A stretch of 64,000 nt of DNA from the NCBI GenBank assembly GCA_035294245.1, contig DATGLG010000025.1, positions 111,495-175,494 of the forward strand, in the 5' to 3' direction. A program made the position numbers and the translations under genes. This stretch comes from DATGLG01 sp035294245. Lineage in GTDB: Bacteria; Pseudomonadota; Alphaproteobacteria; JACZXZ01. Every line of letters starts with the position of its first letter. Position 1 is the first letter of the stretch. The notes under the pieces are model-generated. The model saw only the letters and a program-made list of their open reading frames with translations. It did not search any database and was not told the DNA's origin. Below, one piece after another: positions 1 through 7,468 of this stretch.

Positions 1-568
1 CGTTGCCGGCGGTGATGATGTAGGAGAACCCGATCTCCCGGTCATCCTGGCTGATGGCGATGGCGACGGAGCCGCTTTGCGAGATGATCGCCGCCGGCCC
101 GGGCTCGAGCTTGGGAAGCACGCGCGCGGTCCACATGCAGATGCGATCATGGAGGTTGATGAAGCCCATATTGTTGGGCCCACAGACGGCGATCCCGCTC
201 GCCTGCGCCGCCTCCAGCAGGCGCGCCTGCAGCGCTTCCCCGTCGGGACCGCTATCCGCGAACCCGCTCGCGTTGACGATGGCTGCGCGAATGCCACAGC
301 GCCCCGCCTCCTCGATCACGGGCATGACGCTCTCGGCGGCGATCGCAACGAAGACCGCGTCCGGGGTCTCGGGCAGCTCGCCGAGCGACGGATAGCAGCG
401 GAGGCCCTGGACCTCGGGATAGCGCGGATTGACCGGATAGATCGGGCCGCCATAGCCGAAGCGCTTGAGGTTGTTGATGACACGCGTCGCGGCGGCGGCC
501 TGGCGCGGCGATGCGCCGACAATGGCCACGGATTTTGGGCAAAGGAGCTTGTTTATGTCGGGAGACAT
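1..568 (-). CDS. CoA-binding protein of NDP-forming acyl-CoA synthetase type (3' end outside window)
   Basis: About 189 codons are visible, from an ATG at 568, with no stop before the window edge. The translation has the CoA-binding Rossmann start (SVAIVGASPRQ, residues ~14-24), then YPVNPRYPEVQGL, AIVNASGFADSG, CGPNNMGFINL and IISQSGSVAIA, typical of the N-terminal CoA-binding and succinyl-CoA-ligase-like domains of ADP-forming acetyl/acyl-CoA synthetases. Family members join CoA to a carboxylic acid with ATP or GTP in the cytoplasm. It lies 69 bp after the binding-protein gene on the same strand, so it probably belongs to the transporter operon and activates the imported acid. That role is inferred. 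The catalytic C-terminal region is not visible, so a non-catalytic CoA-binding protein cannot be excluded. Confidence 0.85.
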   Translation of the reverse strand, partial: MSPDINKLLCPKSVAIVGASPRQAAAATRVINNLKRFGYGGPIYPVNPRYPEVQGLRCYPSLGELPETPDAVFVAIAAESVMPVIEEAGRCGIRAAIVNASGFADSGPDGEALQARLLEAAQASGIAVCGPNNMGFINLHDRICMWTARVLPKLEPGPAAIISQSGSVAIAISQDDREIGFSYIITAGN

Positions 569-637
569 GCGTCTTGCTGCACCAGGACGGAGCGGGAAGC
601 GGGCCTGGCCCGCCTCCCGTAAAGCGACGAGAGATGG

Positions 638-1786
638 CTACGACTGAATCCAGTTCTCGAATTTCAGCGTGAGCTCATCGTAGTGATCGATCCACCAGTC
701 GTAATTGACGAGAAGCGAGATCTTGGCGTTGTCGGGATAGGAGGGAAGCTGCTTCGCCAGCTTGTCGTCGATATACTTATAGGCGCCGAGATTGGTCGGA
801 CCGTAGAACAGCGCCTTGGCGAAGGCCGCCTGGGGCTCGGCGCGCCCGACGAAATCCAGCAGCTTCATGCCGCCTTCGGGGTTCGGGCTGTTGCGCAGCA
901 GGAACCAGGCCTCGATGTCGCCGTTGTAAAGTGCTTGATTCCAGACAATCTCGTAATGGGCGCCGCGATTGATAATGGAGTCGCTGGCGCGCCCGTTCCA
1001 GATCGCACAGAGATCGACCTCCTCGTCCTGGATGAGTTGCTGCGGCTCCGTGCCGCTCTTCCACCACGTCTTCACATGCGGCTTGATCTCGTCGAGCTTC
1101 TTGAAGGCGCGGTTCACATCGAGCGGATACATCTTCGCCGGATCGGCGGGGACGCCGTCGGCCATGAGCGCCGCCTCCATCATCGGCACGCAGCGCCGCC
1201 AGAGCGAGCGAGGACCGGGGAACTTCTTCACGTTCCAGAAATCCGCCCAGGATTTCGGGTGATCGTCGCCCGGCCACTTCTTCTTGTTATAGACCATCAC
1301 CGTGGAGAGCGTGATCGCGCCGATGGCGTTGCCGTATTTGAGCTGGCCCGGCGACAGCGCGGACTTGTCGATCACCTTGAAGTCGAGCGGCGCATTCATG
1401 CCGTAGCGGATCATGCGGGGCGTATCGATGGAGCCCGCCTCGACCACGTCGACCTGCTGCTGATGGGCCTGGTCCATGGCGCGGATCTTCGTGAAATCAT
1501 AGGGGGTCACATATTGCACGGGGATTCCGGATTTCGCCGTCCATGGCTTGAAGAAGGCGGATTCCATCGCCTCCTGCCAGGCCCCGCCCCAGCCGAGGGT
1601 GGTAACGGGCTTTGCTGCCGCTGAAGCGCGGCCGGCGGACAGCAGGCCGGCGAAGGACGTCAAGAGCGCCGATCCGGCTGCGGCCTTGCCGAGGGCCTTG
1701 AAGAAGCCCCGGCGGTCGAGCTCCCTGGTCTCCTCGAGAACGCGGCGAAGCGCGGTTAAAGCGTATTCGGTTTCCCTGTCTGCCAT
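638..1786 (-). CDS. Tat-exported substrate-binding protein of Pot-type ABC transporter
   Basis: A 382-residue PotD/PotF-like periplasmic solute-binding protein. The N-terminus carries a twin-arginine signal (RRGFFKALGK, Arg25-Arg26), a hydrophobic stretch and a likely cleavage after ASA near residue 56. The mature part opens with VTTLGWGGAWQEAMESAFFK, usual for this family. The ATG at 1786 is preceded by GGGAGAAA; upstream in-frame sequence back to 2470 overlaps the permease gene and is not coding. It is last of the four transporter genes, 53 bp after the second permease. Family members bind polyamines or other small organic ions. The neighbouring CoA enzymes suggest a different ligand, which the sequence does not identify. 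Tat export implies folding before export; tatABC is encoded at 31.6-33.3 kb. Confidence 0.9.
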   Translation of the reverse strand: MADRETEYALTALRRVLEETRELDRRGFFKALGKAAAGSALLTSFAGLLSAGRASAAAKPVTTLGWGGAWQEAMESAFFKPWTAKSGIPVQYVTPYDFTKIRAMDQAHQQQVDVVEAGSIDTPRMIRYGMNAPLDFKVIDKSALSPGQLKYGNAIGAITLSTVMVYNKKKWPGDDHPKSWADFWNVKKFPGPRSLWRRCVPMMEAALMADGVPADPAKMYPLDVNRAFKKLDEIKPHVKTWWKSGTEPQQLIQDEEVDLCAIWNGRASDSIINRGAHYEIVWNQALYNGDIEAWFLLRNSPNPEGGMKLLDFVGRAEPQAAFAKALFYGPTNLGAYKYIDDKLAKQLPSYPDNAKISLLVNYDWWIDHYDELTLKFENWIQS

Positions 1787-1839
1787 GGCTTTTCTCCCAG
1801 TTAAAACGCGCAGCGCGCGGCTGCCTGCTCCAACATCCG

Positions 1840-2643
1840 CTAAGCGGCCCGCGCCGCCGTACGGTTGCGTCGACTCGCCAGCATGACGGTGAGGAGGCCC
1901 AGAAGCGCCAAGCCGGTCACCGAAGTTGTCGCCGCCGCGATGGTGGGATCGATTGCCACCTGGACCCCCTCCCACAGCTTGACCGAGAGCGGCTTCCGCA
2001 CGGTGCCGAGCACGAAGATCGATACGAGGAGCTCCTGCGCCGACTGCATGAATGCGAAGACGGCGCCGACGATGATTCCGGGCGCTACGATGGGAATGGT
2101 GATCCCAAGGACGGCACGGATCGGCGGCGCGCCATGGATGACGGCGGCGCGCTCCAGATTGCCGTCGTAGCTCTTCAGGCTGGCGACGACATTGATGACG
2201 ACGAAGGGGATGCCGGAGACGGTGTGCGCGAAGGCAAGCCCCCACACCGTATTCAGCAGCGCCAGCGGCACGTAATAGAGATAAATGGAAATCGCCTTGA
2301 TCACCGCCGGGGTTATGAGCGCCGCGAGGATCAGCATGTTGAGCAATCCCTGCCCGCGCTTCACATGGCGTGACAGCGCGAAGGCAGCAGGCACCCCGAG
2401 CAGGGTCGAGAGCAGCATGGTGAGACCGCCGACCTGAAGGGTCAGCCAAAACGCGTCGACCCACTGCCAATTGGAGAACACCGCGCGATACCAGCGCAGC
2501 GACAGGCCAGGCGGCGGAAAGGCCAGGAACTCCGCCGAGCTGAAGGAAATTCCGACGACCACCAGGACAGGGAACAGCAGGAAGGCCAGCACGAAGACCG
2601 CAAAGGCGTTGACGCTAAGACCGCTGCCGATTGCGCGCGTCAT
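1840..2643 (-). CDS. ABC transporter permease, PotC type
   Basis: A 267-residue inner-membrane permease with about six hydrophobic segments. The cytoplasmic EAA-type loop is recognisable at DGNLERAAVIHGAPPIRAVL, where it would contact the ATPase. The ATG at 2643 overlaps the stop of the upstream permease by 4 bp (ATGA), indicating translational coupling. It pairs with the PotB-type permease to form the channel of the importer encoded at 0.6-4.7 kb. Substrate cannot be read from the permease. Confidence 0.92.
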   Translation of the reverse strand: MTRAIGSGLSVNAFAVFVLAFLLFPVLVVVGISFSSAEFLAFPPPGLSLRWYRAVFSNWQWVDAFWLTLQVGGLTMLLSTLLGVPAAFALSRHVKRGQGLLNMLILAALITPAVIKAISIYLYYVPLALLNTVWGLAFAHTVSGIPFVVINVVASLKSYDGNLERAAVIHGAPPIRAVLGITIPIVAPGIIVGAVFAFMQSAQELLVSIFVLGTVRKPLSVKLWEGVQVAIDPTIAAATTSVTGLALLGLLTVMLASRRNRTAARAA

Positions 2644-3536
2644 GTCGCTACACCGCCGAACATCCGGTCCAGGCTGAAGAAGCGGTTGTAGAGCATGAGC
2701 AGGATCGTCGTGACGACGAGGAGAAGGACGCCGGCGGCACTCGCGAGCGGCCAGTTCAGGAGATCGCCCGCCAGCACCATGATGGTCTGCGAGATCATTG
2801 TCTGCTCGGGCCCGCCAAGCAGCGCCGGGGTGATGTAGAAGCCGAGCGCCGAGACGAAGACGAGGAGGCTCGCCGCATAGATCCCCGGCAGGCTCAGCGG
2901 GAAAAACACCGTCCGGAAGGCTCGCCAATGGCTGGCGCCGTGAATGGCGGCGGCATCGAGCAGCCGCCGGTCGATTCTCAGCATCGCGCCGAAGAGCGTG
3001 AGGATCATGAGCGGCAGCAGGATCTGAATCATGCCCACGGAGACGCTGAACAGGTTGTAGAGGAGCGGCAGCGGCTTGTCCGAAAGGCCGAGTGAGAGCA
3101 CGAGCTGGTTCACCAATCCCTTGCGGCCCAGCAGCACCATCCAGGAATAGCTGCGGACGATATAATCGAGCCAATAGGGCAGAATGACGAGGATCAGGAC
3201 GAGCCCTTGCACGGCGGGCCGCGCGACGGTCAGCACATAGGCGATGGGATAGCCGAGCACGAGGCATCCCGCCGTCGTGACCAGGCAGATCTTGAGGGTC
3301 GTGATCAGAACTTTCAGGTAGACGGGTGAGGTCAGGATCGTGGCATAGGGCGCAAAGCCGGTTTCCGCGAAGCTCCGCCACACCATGATCCCGATGGGCA
3401 CGAGGAAGAAGGCGGTGATCCAAAGAAGCGTCGGCGCCAGCAGCAGGAGCGGAAGCATGAGGCGACGCGTCGCTTGGCGCGCCCGCGGTGCGGCCGGCTT
3501 GCGTGCAGGCATGGATATCGCGAGTTGCGCCGTCAT
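2640..3536 (-). CDS. ABC transporter permease, PotB type
   Basis: A 298-residue integral membrane protein. A basic cytoplasmic N-terminus (residues ~10-25) is followed by a strong first membrane segment (LMLPLLLLAPTLLWITAFFL) and further segments. The EAA loop reads RRLLDAAAIHGASHWRAF, matching PotB/PotH permeases. It starts 6 bp after the ATPase stop and ends in a 4-bp overlap with the PotC-type gene. It is the first permease of the heterodimeric channel. Confidence 0.92.
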   Translation of the reverse strand: MTAQLAISMPARKPAAPRARQATRRLMLPLLLLAPTLLWITAFFLVPIGIMVWRSFAETGFAPYATILTSPVYLKVLITTLKICLVTTAGCLVLGYPIAYVLTVARPAVQGLVLILVILPYWLDYIVRSYSWMVLLGRKGLVNQLVLSLGLSDKPLPLLYNLFSVSVGMIQILLPLMILTLFGAMLRIDRRLLDAAAIHGASHWRAFRTVFFPLSLPGIYAASLLVFVSALGFYITPALLGGPEQTMISQTIMVLAGDLLNWPLASAAGVLLLVVTTILLMLYNRFFSLDRMFGGVAT

Positions 3537-3542
3537 TGCCGG

Positions 3543-4706
3543 TTATCGATCTTCCGCGGGTGCCAGCAGGCGCGACCGCTCCACCGCCCAGGAGAGGAAG
3601 ACGTCGCGCCCCGGCGCGATATGGTCGATCTCCGAGCGCAGCGCGCGTATCGTCACCGCCTGACTTCCGGCGAGGGCCGTCACCTTGAGCGCTTCGCCGA
3701 GATAGAGGACCTCGCGGATCGTGGCAGGCGTGCCGGCCAACCCGCTCAGCCGCTGACCGGAGGCGGCGGCGATGCGGATATCCTCCGGTCGAATGAAGAC
3801 GCTGACATCGGTCCCTCCCCCGTCGGTGAAGGCGCCGCGCGGAACCGGGATCGTCTGGCCGCTCGGTATCCTGACATCGAGGAAATCGCCGCGAACCGCC
3901 ACGATCTGCCCCCGCAGCAGATTGGCGCCGCCGAGAAAATCGGCGACAAAGGCGTTGTTCGGGGCCTCATAGACCTCTCGCGGCGAGCCCACTTGAGAAA
4001 TGCGGCTGTTGTGCATCACCACGACAAGGTCCGACATCGTCAGGGCCTCGGACTGGTCGTGGGTCACATAGACGAAGGTCGAGCCGATCCGCCGGTGTAT
4101 CTGCTTGATCTCGACCTGGAGCTGCTCGCGGAGCTTCTTATCGAGGGCGCCGAGAGGCTCGTCCATCAAGAGCAGTCGCGGCCGGGACACCAAGGCGCGC
4201 GCCATCGACACGCGCTGCTGCTGGCCGCCGGAAAGCTGGCGGGGATAGCGCTCCTCGAAACCGGAAAGCTGGACCAGCGCAAGCGTCTCCGCGACGCGCG
4301 CCTGCATCGCCTGCCGGCTCAGCCGATCCCGCATCCGCAGGGGGTAGGCGACATTGTCGAAGACGGTCATATGCGGGAAGAGGGCATAGGACTGGAAGAC
4401 CATGCCGATATTGCGCTTGTGGGGCGGCACGGCGGAAACGGCCCGCCCGTCGAAGCGGATCTCGCCCGAATCCGGCGCAAGGAAGCCGGCAATCAGGTTG
4501 AGCGTGGTCGTCTTTCCGGAGCCGCTGGGCCCGAGCAGGGTAACGAAACTGCCGGAGGGAATGTCGAGCGACACGTCGTCGACAGCCTTGACCGGGCCGA
4601 AGAGCTTCGTCAGCCGGTCCAGCCGAACCTGGGCACCGGCGCGCGGCGCGCGACGATTGTCTTCCGATGACTGGCGGCTGCCCTCGTTGGCCGCAACGAC
4701 ACTCAC
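3543..4706 (-). CDS. ABC transporter ATP-binding protein, PotA type
   Basis: A 387-residue ATPase with Walker A GPSGSGKTT, Q-loop at FQSYALFPHMTV, signature LSGGQQQRV, Walker B RLLLMDEPLGALD and the switch histidine in YVTHDQSEA. The C-terminal ~110 residues form a TOBE-type regulatory domain (for example VSVFIRPEDIRIA). It is the first gene of a four-gene transporter operon and energises import. The 520-bp upstream gap holds a 17-bp palindrome at 4827-4843, 121 bp before the start codon, which contains a TTGACA hexamer facing this gene. Control by the adjacent GntR regulator is inferred. Confidence 0.94.
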   Translation of the reverse strand: MSVVAANEGSRQSSEDNRRAPRAGAQVRLDRLTKLFGPVKAVDDVSLDIPSGSFVTLLGPSGSGKTTTLNLIAGFLAPDSGEIRFDGRAVSAVPPHKRNIGMVFQSYALFPHMTVFDNVAYPLRMRDRLSRQAMQARVAETLALVQLSGFEERYPRQLSGGQQQRVSMARALVSRPRLLLMDEPLGALDKKLREQLQVEIKQIHRRIGSTFVYVTHDQSEALTMSDLVVVMHNSRISQVGSPREVYEAPNNAFVADFLGGANLLRGQIVAVRGDFLDVRIPSGQTIPVPRGAFTDGGGTDVSVFIRPEDIRIAAASGQRLSGLAGTPATIREVLYLGEALKVTALAGSQAVTIRALRSEIDHIAPGRDVFLSWAVERSRLLAPAEDR

Positions 4707-5226
4707 GACTCCACTCCCTAGCTTTCGCCGGCCGATCGGCGCGCGTAGCCGCGCTCTTGCTCGAGATCCGCGATGCGGAGAGCTCGGCGAACCGGAGGTT
4801 GCAATATTGTCAGACTTATTTTATCATATTTGTCAAGCAAATACATGGCGCAGATCGAGGAGCCCGTCGGTGCGGGATATGCGGCCCCCTGCAGTTCTGT
4901 CGATGCCCCAGTCCCCGCCAGCATCGCGCTTCGGCTCTCAAACAAGGAAAGCCGCACGCCGTTCCGAAAAACCGCGGCTGGGCAGCGCGATGGAAATTGC
5001 TGAGCAGCCTAAGTTTCCAATATTCTTAACGGGCTGCGCACAACATTGGTCAATTCTCGAAGGACGGTCCTCGGACCTTGAAAACTTGACGAACCGGGCG
5101 GGAGTCGCGTATCTGCGCGAAATCCGCTCCGGCGGTGCAAGCTTGCCTTCATGCCGAGTCCTCGGCGCCAAACGAGAGAAATGCGGCCACCGGTTTGCTC
5201 CTCGATAAATCAAGAGGTCGGAAAAA
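4707..5226. other. 520-bp divergent intergenic region, transporter operon / gntR
   Basis: It separates the leftward transporter operon from the rightward GntR gene. It is locally AT-rich around 4800-4845 and contains the palindromic operator at 4827-4843. Short open frames on both strands show no family signature or convincing ribosome site. I see no RNA gene. It most likely holds both promoters. Confidence 0.6.
4827..4843. promoter_or_regulatory. Predicted GntR-family operator, copy 1
   Basis: TATTTGTCAAGCAAATA is an inverted repeat (TATTTG, 5-bp centre, CAAATA). The identical 17 bp recur at 7326-7342, and the next four bases agree apart from one (c/t then ATG). The reverse strand carries TTGACA, a consensus -35, facing the transporter ATPase gene. 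The core TTGTCAAGCAA is one base away from the FadR-type pattern TNGTNNNACNA. Binding by the adjacent regulator is inferred. Confidence 0.65.
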
Positions 5227-5991
5227 ATGTCGAAAGAATTTCCAGCGATCGTAACGGCAAGCCTTGCCAAGCAGATCACCGAGAGCCTTCGGCAGATGAT
5301 CCTGGCCGGAAAAATCAAATTCGACGAGCGCCTGCCGACCGAGGACGAGCTCGCCGCGCGCTTCGGCGTTTCGCGACCGACCGTGCGCGAGGCATTGAAG
5401 CGGCTGGCCGCCGAGAACCTGATCCATTCCCGCCGCGGGCCAACCGGCGGGAATTTCGTCAAGCGGCCGACGCCCGAGGAAGTTTCCGGGACCTTGGCCA
5501 ATTCGATCCGGCTGCTCGTTGGCCTTGGTGAATTCGGCTTCGAGGACATTCTCGAGGCGCGGCTCGAGCTCGAGAGCATGTGCTGCCGTCTCGCCGCGAC
5601 CCGTCGCAGCGACGCGCAGCTCGAGGGCATGCGGCGCGAAATCGAGGAGCAGCAGAGTGACGATCTTACCGATGTTGAGTTCTGCGCGTCCGACGTGCGC
5701 TTCCACCAGATCCTTGTGGAGGCAACGGGGAATCCTATTCTCGAATTCATGCTGGTTGCCATCGGGGACGCATTGCAGCCAATCACCAACCTTGCGCTGT
5801 ATCGCTTCCGAGAGCGCCAGATCATTGTCGAGCAGCACCGGCGGCTGCTCGCCGCGCTCGAGCGACAGAATGCCGACGAGGCGATTGCGGTGCTTGTCGA
5901 GCAGACGGCATATCTGCGCCGCACTTGCGGCAAGGCGATCGAATGGCAGGACGCCCGCCGTCGCAAGTCGCGCAGCGTAGCGGCACGATAG
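5227..5991 (+). CDS. GntR-family transcriptional regulator, FadR/FCD subfamily
   Basis: A 254-residue regulator. Residues ~8-75 form a winged helix-turn-helix (LPTEDELAARFGVSRPTVRE, then the wing RRGPTGGNFV). The rest is an all-helical FCD ligand domain with Asp and His of the metal-site pattern (DVRFH, QHRRLL); the usual third His appears to be Gln in LVEQTAYL. FCD regulators usually sense small carboxylates or acyl compounds. It is divergent from the transporter operon and convergent with the reductase gene (4 bp apart), and identical palindromes lie upstream of both. It is the likely repressor of the island and of itself; the effector is unknown. Confidence 0.92.
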   Translation: MSKEFPAIVTASLAKQITESLRQMILAGKIKFDERLPTEDELAARFGVSRPTVREALKRLAAENLIHSRRGPTGGNFVKRPTPEEVSGTLANSIRLLVGLGEFGFEDILEARLELESMCCRLAATRRSDAQLEGMRREIEEQQSDDLTDVEFCASDVRFHQILVEATGNPILEFMLVAIGDALQPITNLALYRFRERQIIVEQHRRLLAALERQNADEAIAVLVEQTAYLRRTCGKAIEWQDARRRKSRSVAAR

Positions 5992-5994
5992 CGA

Positions 5995-7233
5995 TCACGC
6001 GCGCGCACCCTGCCCCGGTGTCGTGGCGTTGACCAGCGCGGCCATGTTCCCGAAGGGGTGCCGGTTCTCGTACATGAGCTGGTGGGCCTCCCCAATCTCA
6101 TCGAACGAAAAGACTCGCGATAGACAGGGGTCGACGAGCCCTTGATCAACCATCCGGGTCACGGCCAGCGCTTGCTCGTCGTTCGACAAGTGACTGCCTT
6201 GCAAGCGCTTCTGCCGCATCCAGTGATAGCGCAGATCGAGGCTCACATCGTAGCCCGTCGTCCCCGCGCAGATGACGACCATGCCGCCGGTTGCGCAAAC
6301 GAAGCATGAGGTCGGCAGCGTCGATTCACCGGGATGCTCGAAGACAAGACGCGGACTGACCCTCTCGCCCACTGCGTCCCAGATGGCTTTCCCGAAGGCG
6401 CGGGCGCCCTTGACCCAGTCGTTATAGGCGGCGCTGGAGGTGCTTGGCATCTTGCCCCAGTGGCGGAACGCGTTCCGATCGATCACGCCGACGGCGCCGT
6501 GATCCAGGCAGAATTGCCGCTTGGCCTCGTCGGAGATGACCGCGACCGGTCTTCCGCCCGCCGCCCGCGCAATCTGAAGCGCCATGCTACCGAGCCCGCC
6601 GGCGGCTCCCCAGACGAGGACGACGTCGCCCTTCTCCACGATATTGGGCGGCCAGCCCAAGAGCATGCGATACGCCGTGGACGCGCAGAGAAGATAGGCC
6701 GCAGCCGCCTCCCAGGTCAGTCGCTTGGGCTTGGGGATGCACTGATGGGCTTGCGCCCGGGCGAACTGGCAATAGCTGCCGTAATTGGTCTGGTAGCCCC
6801 AGATGCGCGTGCTCTCGGCGAGCATGGGATCGCGCCCCGAGGTGACCCACGGGTCGTCGGGCTCCCACCAGCCGCTATGCACCACGATTTCGTCGCCGGG
6901 CTTGACATTGCGCACCGCGTTCCCGACGGCCCAGACGATGCCGGCGCAATCGCTGCCGCCAGCATGAAAGTCCTCTGGCTCCCCGCGGTTCTTTTGTCGC
7001 TCGGCAATGACATCGACGGGCTTCCCCAAAGCCGCCCAGACATTGTTGTAATTGATGCCCGTCGCCATGACATAGACGAGGACCTCGTCATCGCGAATTT
7101 TCGGGGTCGGGATGACTTCGCGCCGCCACGCGGTGCGCGGCGCGCCGAACCGGTCCTGGCGCACGGCAAAAGCATGCATCTTGTCGGGAACGGCGCCGAG
7201 AGGCGGCCGCTCGCCGAGACTGCAAAGCTCCAT
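5995..7233 (-). CDS. ccr: Crotonyl-CoA carboxylase/reductase family protein
   Basis: A 412-residue zinc-less medium-chain reductase of the Ccr (enoyl-CoA carboxylase/reductase) family. Diagnostic stretches include GWWEPDDPWVTSGRDPMLAE, the cofactor loop VWGAAGGLGSMALQIA, and FVCATGGMVVICAGTTGY with MRQKRLQGSHLSN. The family uses NADPH and CO2 to turn crotonyl-CoA into ethylmalonyl-CoA, or related enoyl-CoAs into alkylmalonyl-CoAs. Here the segment is WGYQTNYG (Tyr147, Gln148), while the Ccr sequences I recall have Glu at the Gln position; His348 (GSH) is retained. No other ethylmalonyl-CoA pathway gene is nearby, so this may be a paralogue for another enoyl-CoA. The palindromic operator lies 93 bp upstream. 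Confidence 0.9.
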   Translation of the reverse strand: MELCSLGERPPLGAVPDKMHAFAVRQDRFGAPRTAWRREVIPTPKIRDDEVLVYVMATGINYNNVWAALGKPVDVIAERQKNRGEPEDFHAGGSDCAGIVWAVGNAVRNVKPGDEIVVHSGWWEPDDPWVTSGRDPMLAESTRIWGYQTNYGSYCQFARAQAHQCIPKPKRLTWEAAAAYLLCASTAYRMLLGWPPNIVEKGDVVLVWGAAGGLGSMALQIARAAGGRPVAVISDEAKRQFCLDHGAVGVIDRNAFRHWGKMPSTSSAAYNDWVKGARAFGKAIWDAVGERVSPRLVFEHPGESTLPTSCFVCATGGMVVICAGTTGYDVSLDLRYHWMRQKRLQGSHLSNDEQALAVTRMVDQGLVDPCLSRVFSFDEIGEAHQLMYENRHPFGNMAALVNATTPGQGARA

Positions 7234-7325
7234 ATCTTTCCCCCTTTACGTGGTGCTCATTGCGTCGGGACGGCCTTCGCGGCGGAAAGCAGGCCCGTTT
7301 GCGCCAGTCTCCCGTCCTTATTCTC

Positions 7326-7342
7326 TATTTGTCAAGCAAATA
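7326..7342. promoter_or_regulatory. Predicted GntR-family operator, copy 2
   Basis: It is identical over 17 bp to the palindrome at 4827-4843. It lies between the divergent reductase gene (start 93 bp to the left) and the binding-protein gene (start 127 bp to the right). As at copy 1, the embedded TTGACA faces the leftward gene, fitting repression by blocking the -35 element. Either or both genes could be controlled. Confidence 0.65.
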
Positions 7343-7468
7343 TATGTTTTTAGTTCAACGCGCTCCGTCACAACGCTCTCTGGCCTCCCTGCTGAGCCCG
7401 CTCCGTCCTCCCGTTTGACTATCCGAAAATGACCCGTACATGACGCTTTCTCTCAACCGCATCAAGAC

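Noticed and set aside
1787..2470. In-frame extension of the binding-protein frame upstream of its ATG
   Set aside because: It overlaps the PotC-type permease in another frame, is arginine/histidine-rich, and the real protein begins with a clear signal and ribosome site at 1786.
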